64,000 nt of DNA. It comes from Cordia subcordata. Taxonomy: Eukaryota > Streptophyta > Magnoliopsida > Boraginales > Cordiaceae. Shown in pieces: positions 24,579 to 35,221 of the stretch (position 1 is the stretch's first letter; each line of letters begins with the position of its first letter). The stretch is from contig JAPTOF010000019.1 in NCBI GenBank assembly GCA_028554755.1, forward strand, positions 1,560,001 through 1,624,000, written 5' to 3'. The position numbers and the translations under genes are program-made. The notes beneath the pieces were generated by a model. That model did not search any database and was not told the DNA's origin. It saw only the letters and a program-made list of their open reading frames with translations.

Positions 24579-27538
24579 TAACCAAATTTCGTTTGTCCGA
24601 TATATTAATAATCGATTCTCACCAAATAACGTAAGAGAATACATTATTATAAATAGCTTATCAAATCCTATAGTACGTAAATTGCTTTTCCTAAGAATCG
24701 TAACGATTGCGTAGTGGTGTCATGCAACCCAAAACCCTCCTGATAAGCTTCTTCTTCATTGATCACCAGTTTAATTATATGCACTCACTAAAATCTTTCT
24801 GGCGCTTGTGTGACTCGTGGACCTGCTGAAACTATTAAAAAAATAAGAAGTGGGTTTGGCATATCTAGAATTATATATCACGTTATGATATATATATTTA
24901 ATTTACCACCAATCTTTTTGTTCAAATCACTGTATGTAGTGCATTTTTTGCCTCTATATATGATTTCTCTTTTTTCCTGTATTTTGAGTAGTTTGATGGG
25001 TAAGACAGAAATTATATCAAGATATCTCACGTTCAATTCCAGCTGCTATTGTTCTTGCTGTGAGTTAATTGGGAAGAAATTTTCAGAACGATCCTTTTCT
25101 TGTCATTTTGAAACATTGACGAGAGAATCAAAAGTAAAGAAAAAAATAATGTAAGATGATGTGACATGACAAGAGAGAAAGAGAGTAGAAAAGAAGATCA
25201 TCAATCCTCGAAGGAATCTATGGAGTCCAGTCAATCTTTTTTGTTATCTTTCATTTCAGTAATCAACGTGAAATGAAAAGAAAGTAAAAATCTAAAGAAG
25301 ATCCAGTTTTCTTCAACTTTACCATGCATACACACAATCCTCATCTTTACTAGCTAGATAATCGATTCCTCTACCCAATTGAAGAGAACTTCCTCATCAG
25401 TTAGCTCGCATTACCTTTATGAATGGTCCCTAAAGACGATTTATAGTGCGCTGATGCTTTATGTCACTTTTTGCATGGGTTGATACCAGTATTGGTATTT
25501 GAAATTATTAGGCTAGGAATTTGATTTGTAATTTTTGAGATATGGAAAAAAGTTTAATGTATTTGCTTGGTAATGGAGAAGTTTTATAAAAGAAAAATAG
25601 ACAAGACGTGATAATGTACAAAGGCTCTTTAGTTGATCTCATGATGGCTCATATTACATGGCTTTGAAGCATTGCTTTACAACGAGAAAAAACATATACT
25701 TATAGATGATGTGGAATTCATTTGCAAAATCTAATTTTTTATGTTTAGTAGTATTTTATTAAAATATGAAATTTATTTAAAATTTTAAAATTTGCAAATT
25801 CTAGATTTGTTCTTGTTATACTTAAATCTTAGCCTAAGTGGGTGAAATTTGTAATTTCACGAAAATTAAATCCACAAAAATTTTATAAAGACAAAAATAT
25901 CATATAATTATTAATATAATACAATACTATCCTTTTTTATACTATCCTATTTAAGTAAAATATACAAATAAATTTTAATTCCACATGTGTTGCAAATACA
26001 ATTCGAAGTTACAAATGATAGAATTGAAAATTGTTTTACGTATTCAAACAATAGAATTCATTTGCAAATATACTTTTTAATGAAATTCATTTACAAATGA
26101 AATGAATTTTATGTTATAAGAGCTTTCAAACACTATGCTAATCTCTAGTTTGTATATGATTATCTAGACAATTGTGGCATGTAGGCAGACTTATCATCCA
26201 GCTAAGCGAACAAAATATCAATTACTTAACTAATTTAGCCAAGTAATTTTAGTAATCTAGATAATTCCTTTTTATTGGATAATTTTTTACTCCTAAATCT
26301 TCATCATAAAACTAATTCTCTAAAATTGAGCATTAATTTTAACAATCCAGAATTATTCTTCAATGAAGATTAAAAGTACAAAATTTAAGATTTATGTATA
26401 AGTAATTTTATTCAATAGGAGTTAAAATAATATTTGAACCTAAAATTAAATACAGTAAAACATATATATTTTTAAAAAATACAATCACAGCTAATTGTTA
26501 AATACGTTAAAACATATATATTTTCAAAAAATACAATCTCAGCTAATTGTCCGCGCTTTTCAAGTGTACTTTTTATGTTATGTATGGCCGCATCTAAGGG
26601 CATATCATTTGAAGTAGAGTCTTCTTTTTTACACTCAAAACCCCTTCTCAAATTGTTTAAGTTTCTTCCAAAACATATAGCTTTCTTGATGTAGATGATG
26701 ATACTTATATAGATGGATCTTATCGTACAATAAAGTACCATATGGGTAGATATATAGATGAATCTAAATCTATCAAATCACTCATGTTATGATCTTCTAC
26801 ATCTTAAGTCTTCTCGTTCCATTATCTTACTTATGTTCTTCATGTAGCATTCAAATGACTTTATGAAATTACGTCGATATTTTCACATATTATGGTAACT
26901 TAGGAGACATCTCTATTTTTCCCGCTAAAATCTTTAGAATTACCACTCTTTAGTTTCCAATTTGCCTCTGATCATTAAATGAAATGTGAATAACACATCC
27001 TTCTCTCCTTGATCGAAGGGGCGCTTCCGGTCCCACTCTTTAATTAATAGTTCCGACCTCATACTTGGGAAGTGTAGCCCTACATACTGACCCATATATG
27101 GTTCCTCTGTGCTTGTTCCTTTTCTATAGAGTGATGAGAATTTGCGCTCAAACAACTGAAGAAGAAGTTTAACTAGTAGCTTTTGGAAAATCACCGTTTA
27201 ATTAAATTTGAATGTAATTTGTGGTAATTACATAGTCAAGGATGTTTGTATTGGTCAAAGATGAATTTATGATCAGTAAAACTCCAAGGACACTAATGAG
27301 TTTGTGATGCTGGTCTGATCTAGAAGATAATCAACTTAAAGCAGGGTTTCAATTATACATGCATGGCCGGCCAATCGCATTTTATTTAATTTAACTACGT
27401 AACTTATTTATTCTTTAATCAAGTTCAAGATCTTTAATAGTCACTTATTTTTACGATTTCAACTAAACAATCATGATAAGACTAGCGACTCATCGCGCAA
27501 ATAATTTAAAGAAAATTACGTGCTAAAGACAAAGAATA
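24579..27538. other. Downstream flank of patatin copy 1 (no gene)
   Basis: Part of duplication block A. It includes a local tandem duplication around 26455-26550 (about 62 bp; AAAACATATATATTTT and ACAATCTCAGCTAATTGT motifs twice). AT-rich; no domain-bearing frame. Confidence 0.5.
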
Positions 27539-27765
27539 GGGTCTGTTTGAATTGATTTTTTTTTTTGAGAAAAATATTTTTTTCTCAAAAAGTTATGTTA
27601 AATTTGCAATAACCATTTGATTTGGCTTAAAGAAAACTAAAATTCTAAAAAAAGCTCAAATACAAATTTTTTTAGATGCCAGAATTTTTAACTTATAAAA
27701 AAGACTGTTTTTAAAAAAACTGTTAAAAAAAGTACTTTTGAAAAAAAGGCAATCCAAATGGACCC
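27539..27765. mobile_element. Tourist-like MITE, third copy, absent from paralogous block B
   Basis: Runs from GGGTCTGTTTGAATTGA to GCAATCCAAATGGACCC. Block B reads AGAGAATACATATAGCGCC across the corresponding site, an empty-site allele, while block A reads AAAGAATA, the element, then ACAATGCGATATAGC. Confidence 0.75.
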
Positions 27766-28214
27766 ACAATGCGATATAGCACCTCGGATGATCTTGATCA
27801 TTCTTGACACTTTACGTGCATGCATGATTCCTTAAAACCTAGCTCATTTTCTTTCTACTAACTATTTTATTACTCCCCAGTCTCACAATATCAATTGCTT
27901 TAGAAAGCATTTTTTTGTCTGAAAATATTTGTCACTTTGAGAAATTTAAGGAAGTAATAATTTTTTTTTAAATTACCCTTATTTTAATGCAGAAGGAAAA
28001 GAAACATAATTTATTATCACAAAAGACAAAAAAAAAAAAAAAAAAAGAAAGAGAAAAGGATATTTTTGTCAAGTTATTGCAAATTTATCCAAAATGAGGC
28101 TATTAGTTAGTTTTATGGGTTTGGGTATAAAAACTTTAAACGACCCATAAAGTGAGATAAAGGGAGTAATTATAAAATGAGTTATTTGATGACATTAATT
28201 AACTAATGCGCTAA
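27766..28214. other. Spacer between duplicated blocks
   Basis: AT-rich with a poly-A run at about 28029-28047; no gene. Confidence 0.5.
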
Positions 28215-28235
28215 TTAGGAAATGTTGGGAGTTTT

Positions 28236-28412
28236 GACGGCTGGGGAGGCTCAGCATCGGCAGCCATTGCGTACATGGCGTATAAGGGCAATACTCATCA
28301 GGCTAACTGGTTTGCCATCTATCCACACTACAACGCTTTCTGCGACAGAATCTCCGGCTCTTTGGTTTATTGGTTATGTTGTCTGCGGTTGCCGTTTCTC
28401 GAAATTGACGTG
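28236..28412 (+). pseudogene. CASP-like (Casparian strip membrane protein-like) gene fragment
   Basis: One frame reads [20 protein letters not shown], then [19 protein letters not shown]. This matches the extracellular loop and last-helix entry of CASP-like membrane proteins as I recall them (...AAAIVYLAHKGN..NWF.IC..FN.FC.RISGSL...). The sequence after GSLV loses the expected hydrophobic helix and shifts frame. No start, earlier helices or other exons are present. I infer a truncated pseudogene fragment between duplication blocks A and B. Confidence 0.7.
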
Positions 28413-28530
28413 CCATGCATGAGATTTACTTTGTGTGTGTTTCAGCAAAGCATTAGACATAATATGCATGCAAGTTGGTGTTTGTGAAGAGTGTTAGGCC
28501 ACATAAAATCTTTTCTTTTGCACTCTTTGA

Positions 28531-28536
28531 CACGTG
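28531..28536 (+). promoter_or_regulatory. G-box CACGTG upstream of patatin copy 2
   Basis: Within the same 16-mer GACACGTGTACCATCC as copy 1, 211 bp before the ATG. Confidence 0.35.
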
Positions 28537-29202
28537 TACCATCCCCAAGACTACAAAGCCAAAGAACATTTATAATTTTCACAATTGAATCTTCCACCAA
28601 CAATTGTTCGCTAACATTCAATTCAAGCAGAGTCGTAGAATTATATAACCCCTACATGTTAGGCCATTGAATTTGCATGAAATAGTATCACACAGATCCT
28701 ACTGAAGAAAGCATAGAGTAGCTTCTTTTACTGTAAGAAAAATGAAGACAGCTCTCTTAAAGGCCCTAACTTTGATATCCATCGTTCAGTTTCTGGGAAT
28801 TCCATCAACAGATGCTGTGACTAAAGGGAGGACCGTGACAGTATTGAGCATCGATGGAGGTGGAGTCAGAGGAATTATCCCTGGAACAATTCTGGGCTTT
28901 CTCGAATCAAAACTTCAGGTTTGTAACTGCTCAAACACAGTATTTTTTTTTTTCTTTTCCTTTCAACCACTAACTTATATTTTGTTACGCGTATTTTTTC
29001 TTCATGATTTTTAGGAATTAGACGGACCCCAAGCAAGAATCGCAGATTATTTTGATGTAATTGCCGGCACCAGCACTGGTGGAATGATAACCGCCATGAT
29101 TACAGCTCCTAATAAAGACAACCGTCCCTTGTATTCTGCAAAAGACATTACCAACTTCTACATTGAGAACAGCCCCAAAATTTTCGACAAGAGCAAGTTA
29201 GT

Positions 29203-29260
29203 CTATAATGCTGCGTTTGTTATATGCTTATCTGAAATCTTAAATCTGAAAAGCATATAA
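29203..29260 (+). repeat. Hairpin mini-MITE in intron 2 of patatin copy 2
   Basis: TAATGCTGCGTTTGTTATAT, then GCTTATCTGAAATC and GAAAAGCATATAA. TTATATGCTT and AAGCATATAA form the hairpin stem. Confidence 0.7.
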
Positions 29261-30341
29261 TTTGAATGCATTGACGTATTTCTATTCTGTAATCAAGGTG
29301 TAACATCAAGAGCTCGGTTAACAATCTGTTTGGAGGACCAAAATACGATGGCAAGTATTTGAATGAACTGACAAAGAGACTTCTGGGCAATCTCACCATG
29401 AAGCAAACCTTAACCAAAGTGGTGATACCAAGTTTTGATATCAAGCTCCTTCAGCCAGTTATCTTCACGACTACTGATGTACATATATATGCTCCTCATC
29501 TTCAACATATATATTCAATTCCCCCTTTTTTTTACTTTTCGTACATATAGCTCCAAAAAATGGGGTTCGACTTTTGATTTTATTTTGATGATATGGTATA
29601 GGCAAAGGCAAATGTCGCCAAGGATGCACTTCTATCAGACGTCTGCCTTGGCACATCGGCGGCGCCTACCTTTCTCCCACCATACTATTTCGAGACCAGG
29701 GATGCTCAGGGAAACATACACGCCAACAATCTTATAGATGGAGGCTTGGCGGCAAGCAATCCAGTGAGTAATCAACAGAAAAAAAAAAAAAAAAAAAAAA
29801 CCTCCAGTTGACTGTAGCCCAATTAAATTTTCACTCCACATGCCCTGATACACTAGTGTACATACCAAACTGATTTTTGTAAAAGCTTTTCCAACTTATG
29901 CAAAAGTTAAACCTATTTGTCTTTGTTTTAGTTCTTCTATATGTAAAATTTCAACGAATTGGTACTTGATTCTCTTTAATTAATCTAATGTATGTTGGCT
30001 GTGATGGCAGACATTAATGGCCATAACCCACATTTCTAAAGAAATCTTGATGGGCAACTTTGAGTTAGTGGATATGAAACCAATGGACTGCAACAGAATG
30101 CTGGTCTTGTCACTAGGCACTGGGACACAAAAGAAAGCTGAAAATATAGCTCAGCTGAAGCTTCTCGTTGGGGTTCTCTCGGTTGGGTGTATGACAATGG
30201 CTTCTCACCGTTGCTGGATATTTACGGTGACGCGACCTCCTATATGGTGGATATCCATGTTTCCACCCTCTTCCAGTCCCTTCGCAATGAGAAAAACTAT
30301 ATCAGAATACAGGTGGCGAAAAAGAGAGAGAAAAAAATCAG

Positions 30342-30402
30342 ACTAATGCTGTGTGTGTTTGTTATACGATTATCTGAAATTTTAAATCTGAAAAGCATAT
30401 AA
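30342..30402 (+). repeat. Hairpin mini-MITE in intron 5 of patatin copy 2
   Basis: Same repeat as in intron 5 of copy 1, at the same place near the acceptor, with a short extra GTGT. The shared position shows it predates the block duplication. Confidence 0.7.
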
Positions 30403-30620
30403 AACGTGCAGGATGATACATTGACCGGGAGTGCAGCATCTATTGATGATGCGACGCAGGAAAACATGCAGACTCTTGTGCAGATTGGAAATGGTTTATT
30501 GAAGAAGCCAGTGTCGAGGGTGAACTTGGAGACTGGTAGATACGAGGCAGTTCAAGGAGAGGGAACAAATGAAGAAGCACTCACCCGCCTCGCAAGTCTG
30601 CTTTCGGAAGAAAGGAAGTT

Positions 30621-30874
30621 GCCCTCAGGGGTATAGGTGAGTTGGTAAGTGGCCAGGTGATTAGGGTGGAGACACCCTGACAACGCGGGATCGAGTCCGT
30701 GTGGCGGCAGTACTCCGCTGAAATATTGCGGGGGCTGTTGCTGGATTTCCACGCCCGTTGGTCCTCTCCCTGGTCGGGCTGCCACTCACGCACATCCCTC
30801 GATTTACCTCCCGCCTGGTTAAGGGGCCTCTGGTCAGGTGGGAAAGGGGTTCTCCTTTGGTTAACCCTTATAAA
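30621..30874 (+). mobile_element. SINE (family 2) inserted in the last exon of patatin copy 2
   Basis: A 254-bp insertion flanked by perfect 13-bp direct repeats AAGAAAGGAAGTT (30608-30620 and 30875-30887). It contains a box-A-like TAGGTGAGTTGGTAAGTGG, a box-B-like GGATCGAGTCC and an A-rich 3' end (TTATAAAAAG). After the right-hand repeat the sequence resumes the copy-1 exon end and 3' flank (TTTCGGGGAGCTGCACAATA). Confidence 0.92.
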
Positions 30875-30887
30875 AAGAAAGGAAGTT

Positions 30888-31589
30888 TCGGGGAGCTGCA
30901 CAATAATAACCAACTTTCGTTTGTCCGATTAATTATCGCGATTCTCACCAAATAACGTACGTAAGAGAGTAAGTGTCAAATCGTAGTACGTACATAGATT
31001 GCTTTTCTTAAAAATCATAGCGATTGCGTAGTAGTGTCATGTCAGCCCAAGACTATGTCTCATAGGCTTTTTCTTCATTGATCACCAATTTAATTGCCAC
31101 CTGCATCCATGGAGCAATTGTGGAAGGCGGCATTAACTCATTCACTAAAAGCTTTGTACCGCTTGTGCGAACCTGCTTAGATTACTAACAAATTAAAAGT
31201 GGGGTTGGCAACTTGGCATTTCTAGAATTATATATATCTTGTTATCGATCAATGATATATAGATTTAATTTAACACCATTCTTATTGTTCAAATCACTGT
31301 ATGATTGTAGTGCATTTTTGCCTATCTCGTGTTCAATTCCAGCTGCTATTATTCTTGCTACATGAATTAATTGGGAAGAATTTTTCGAAACGGTTCTTTT
31401 TCTTGTGATTTTGATACATGGATGAGAGAATCAATAAAAAAAAGGAGAAAATAATGTAAAATGATGTGACATGACAAGAGAGAAAAAGGAATAGAAAAAA
31501 GAAGATAATCTTATCCACGAAGGAAATTATATTGTGGAATCAGGTCAATCTTCTTTATCATCTTGAAAAAAAGGTGGAAACCTCAAGAG
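30888..31589. other. 3' flank of patatin copy 2
   Basis: Collinear with the 3' flank of copy 1 (shared ATTGCTTTTC, TTCTTCATTGATCACCA and TTCAATTCCAGCTGCTATT stretches). No gene. Confidence 0.6.
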
Positions 31590-32056
31590 TTGCCGGGGTT
31601 GAGGAACTGCATTGAATTGGCTTCGAGACTTGGATGCCAAAAGTTATGGATTGAAGTTGACTCAGCGATGGTGGATCGGTGGATCTCGGCAAAGGCAAGT
31701 GCCAAGTGGGATGTGGCGCTTCTGGTCCGCTCCATTTGGACACTTCTTTCTCAACTTCAATACATTGTCGCACATATTTGTCGTGAAGAAAACAAAGCGG
31801 CTGATTATCTTGCGAATTTTGGGGCTACATCGGAGAGATACATATGAGACTATGCAAAATGTCGATCTCCACAAGGAGCTATATATGGGGAATTGTCAAG
31901 TGCTATAGATTGCCCATACCATGTATTAGATTTCAATTCTTTTTTTTCACGTTGGTTTTTTGAAATAAATGTTTGATGTAATAATGTTTGTTTGGAGTTG
32001 AATAAATTTTGGGGAAGCATTTCCTCATTCGTTTTTTTATGAAAAAAAAAAAAAGT
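31590..32056 (+). mobile_element. 5'-truncated LINE: RNase H-like domain plus poly-A tail
   Basis: A + strand frame (to 31847) reads ELPGLRNCIELASRLGCQKL, then WIEVDS, and later IVAHICREENKAADYLANFG. This is the plant RVT_3/RNase H-like domain at the C-terminus of LINE polyproteins (conserved E.DS, H..RE.N..AD.LA). About 200 bp of 3' UTR and an oligo-A tract (about 32042-32054) follow. Imperfect direct repeats (AAGGTGGAAACCTCAA and AAAGTGGAAACCCCAA) flank it, and block A has the uninterrupted site at about 25280. It is 5'-truncated and cannot move by itself. Confidence 0.85.
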
Positions 32057-33241
32057 AAAGTGGAAACCCCAAAGAGGATCCAATTTTATTCAACTTCACC
32101 ATGCATACACATAATCCTTATCTTTACTAGATAGATAATCGATTCCACTACCCAATTAAAGAGAACGCTTTTACATTAAGGAATTTGAATTAGAAGCAGA
32201 GAAATCTTTCACCGGTTAGTTCGCATTAATTTTATGAGTAGTCCCAAGACGTTTTATAATCCGCTGATTCTTTATGTTCCCTTTTGCATGGGTTGATCCA
32301 GAATTATTTTTCAACATAATGAAGGTTAAAAGTACACAAATTAGGATTTATGTATGAGTAGTTTTATTCAATAGGAGTTAAATTAATTTTTTTACCAAAA
32401 ATTAAATATGTTAAAACATATATATTTTCAAAAAATACAATCCCAATCCATTCTTTAATTAATAGTTCCGTCCTCATACTTGGAAAGTGTAGCCCTACGT
32501 ACTGACCCACATATATGGCTCCTCTGTGCTTGTTCCTTTTCTACATTATAAAGTTTAGAGTGATGAGAATTTGCACTCGAACAACTGAAAAAGAAGTTTA
32601 AATGGCACGCTTTGGAAAATCACATCTTAATTAAATTTGAGTCATAGACAAGGATGTTTCTCTTGGTCAAATATAGAATTGATGAGTAAGACTCCAAGGA
32701 CATTGATAAGTTTATGATGCTGGTCTGATCTAGAAGATAATTAACTGAAAGCAGGGTTTCAATTATATATGCATGGCCAATCGCATTATATTTAATGACA
32801 TACCTTATTTATTCTTTAATCAAGTTCAAGTTCAAGATCTTTAATAGTCACTTATTTTTACGATTTCAACTAAATAATCATGATAAGACTAACAACTCGT
32901 CCCTCAAATAATTTAGAAAAACTACTAAAGACAGAGAATACATATAGCGCCAAAAGGTTTTACATTGAGATCCGCTAGCAAAATTGGAGAAACGAGTATG
33001 TATGAGATGAGTCATAAATGTTCCCTCGTCATCTTATGAGGTATCCTAAGGGAACGTATCAGAAAGTCACGACGGACAAAGAGACGACGACAAAAACCTT
33101 ACTATTCACGCGTGAACTTTCCACGTAACAAAACCAGATTCATTTGCTTCAATTTTTTCTTCATGAACACAGACATGAAACAGCAACACCTCGTCAGATA
33201 GTAAAAGATACAGCAGCCACTAGTGTTCTCTCACTTGCAAA
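32057..33241. other. Spacer before patatin copy 3
   Basis: To about 32955 it is the tail of block B. Beyond that lies the copy-3 upstream region, unrelated by eye to the other promoters; it lacks the conserved CACGTG 16-mer. No gene. Confidence 0.55.
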
Positions 33242-35221
33242 ATGAAGAAGAAGACAGCTCTTTTAATGGCATTATCCACTTTGACAATAATCCTTCAGTT
33301 CTTACAGCCGCCATCGGTGGCTGCTGCAACTAAAGCAAGAATGGTGACAGTGTTGAGCATTGACGGCGGTGGCATCAGGGGAATAATTCCAGCCACCCTT
33401 CTGGCCTTTCTTGAATCAAAGCTTCAGGTACGTACTTGTTTCATTTTTTCTGTTAGACTTTTTGCTCTGTAGTTTCAAATTTTGCTTATGTACTTTCTGT
33501 ATAATATTTCAAGGAACTAGATGGACCCAATGCAAGAATTGCAGATTATTTTGATGTTGTAGCAGGGACGAGCACAGGTGGGCTGATAGCCACTATGCTC
33601 GCAGCTCCAGATGAGTCGAACCACTCCATGTTTTCTGCAGAAGACATCACCAATTTTTACTTGACGCATTGCCCCAAAATCTTTCCACCTAGCAGGTTAA
33701 GCTATAGTATTTATTAAACTAAGCTGTATATTTGTTTAAGGTTTTGTTTTTTGTGTAAGTAATTGATTGATGATGTGTCTCAAAATGAAGACGCCACAAC
33801 TTGGGGAGCCCGCTGACCAATCTGTTTGGAGGACCAAAGTACGATGGGGAATACTTGAGGGCTTTGACGAGGAGAATACTAGGCAATCTCACCATGAACC
33901 AGACTTTAACTAATGTTGTCATACCAACTTTTGATATCAGGCGCCTTCAACCAATTATCTTCACTACTAATGATGTATATAAACAATCTTTCTTAACAGG
34001 ATGTGTTCAGATTTTTATTTTTATTTTTATTTTCCTGTTGTTGTTTCCAGCGTAATCTTGATTAATCGTCCAAATTTTGGCACAGGCAAGATCAGATGTT
34101 TCCAAGAATGCTCTGCTCTCAGACGTCTGCCTGGGCACATCTGCAGCACCCACTTATCTTCCGCCACATTATTTCGAGATGAGGGATGCCGAAGGAAGAA
34201 TGCGCACCTATGATCTCATAGATGGAGGTGTTGCTGCTAACAATCCAGTAAGCAAATATAATTAACCTTATATTTTTATCAAATATGACAAAGTTGTCTT
34301 CTAGGGATACCCCTAGTAGTGAAAATTAAGGTTGGACACGGCTCAAGAACCATGAGCCATAGTAAGAATTAAGGTTGGACACAGCTCAAAACCAGGTATG
34401 GTCCTTGTCTCATGCTTTAGGTTGAGTGTCCTAATTTACTTAGTGATTGGATTATAAAATGGTCCTTCTACCTGGGGTTTACTATTCGGTCACCAAGTTG
34501 CTTCAGATGTCAGATGGTTGGATTTCACCAATTGAGTTCCCTCGTATCGAAAAAATGACAAAGTTACTATTCTAAGACTTAACTAGATTGATCCATAATG
34601 CAGACTTTGATGGCCATGACCCACATTTCCAGAAAAATCTTGATAGGAAAGTTTGAGCATGTGGATATGGAACCCATGGATAGCAAAAGGATGCTGGTGT
34701 TGTCACTTGGCACTGGTATACCTATGAACGAGGGAAAATATAGCGCAGAAGAAGCTTCAAGATGGGGGTTGCTTGGTTGGGTTTACGACAAAGGTGACAC
34801 ACCGTTGCTGGATGTGTTCTGGGACGCAGGTTCCGATATGGTGGATATACATGTTTCAACCCTCTTTCGATCCCTTGGTAGTGAAAAGAATTACTATCGC
34901 ATTCAGGTGCTGAAAAGATTACATTACTGAAAACCTGCCTGCATAATTAAACCATGACCAAAATTATAAACCCCTTAAATGGTAAATGTACAGGAAGATT
35001 CACTTGAGGGAGATGCATCATCTGTTGATATAGCAACCGAAGAAAATCTGGATACTCTAGTGCAGATCGGCAATGATCTGCTGAAGAAGCCGGTAACAAG
35101 GGTAAATTTGGAGACAGGTGGATACGAGATAGCCCAAGGAGAGGGCACCAATGAAGAAGCACTTACCCGATTTGCGAAGCTGCTATCGGATGAAAGAAGA
35201 TTCAGGCAAATCAATCAATAA
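33242..35221 (+). CDS. Patatin-like phospholipase, copy 3 (intact, more diverged)
   Basis: Exons 33242-33427, 33514-33695, 33791-33974, 34086-34247, 34604-34906 and 34994-35221 total 1245 nt (414 aa). The signal peptide is [20 protein letters not shown] followed by [11 protein letters not shown]. Catalytic motifs [14 protein letters not shown] and DGGVAANNP are complete, with the same intron positions and phases as copies 1 and 2. It lies outside the A/B duplication and lacks the intronic hairpin repeats, so it represents an older tandem duplication. Intron 4 (34248-34603) is enlarged by a two-unit tandem repeat (GAATTAAGGTTGGACACRGC) and by a SINE-like 3' end. Confidence 0.93.
34325..34557 (+). 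repeat. Tandem repeat plus SINE-like segment in intron 4 of patatin copy 3
   Basis: AAAATTAAGGTTGGACACGG and GAATTAAGGTTGGACACAGC are repeated about 49 bp apart. The distal part ends CACCAATTGAGTTCCCTCGT, then an A run, resembling the 3' end of copies near 21000 and 43150 (inverted). Confidence 0.45.

Larger units (their letters stand above)
22467..27785 (+). repeat. Segmental duplication block A (patatin copy 1 and flank)
   Basis: Upstream sequence (from GCCACGCAAAATC), the whole patatin gene and several kilobases downstream recur in the same order in block B (from about 28497 to 32955). Shared downstream landmarks include CATGCATACACA, TTAATTAATAGTTCC, TCTGTGCTTGTTCC and CAGGGTTTCAATTATA. 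Block A carries a MITE (27539-27765) missing from B. Block A also has two stretches (about 25490-26340 and 26530-27030) with no counterpart in B. Confidence 0.85.
28742..30636 (+). pseudogene. Patatin-like phospholipase, copy 2 (frameshifted; SINE in last exon)
   Basis: Exons equivalent to copy 1: 28742-28918, 29015-29196, 29298-29478, 29602-29763, 30011-30312, 30412-30636. Signal peptide and catalytic motifs remain ([14 protein letters not shown]; the third motif reads DGGLAASNP). Exon 3 is one codon shorter. Exon 5 is 302 nt against 303 in copies 1 and 3: one A is missing in the A-run at 30141-30144. The frame then leaves the patatin sequence and stops at 30422-30424, predicting about 338 aa. 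Separately, a SINE enters the last exon at 30620 and supplies a stop at 30634-30636, replacing the original C-terminal residues. All splice sites look intact, so it may still be transcribed. A one-base assembly error in the A-run is the main alternative to a real frameshift. Confidence 0.85.
28497..32955 (+). repeat. Segmental duplication block B (patatin copy 2 and flank)
   Basis: Counterpart of block A, collinear from GGCCACATAAAATC through the gene to GACAGAGAATACATATAG. It lacks two block-A stretches and the MITE, and it gained a SINE (30621-30874) and a LINE fragment (about 31590-32056). Confidence 0.85.
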
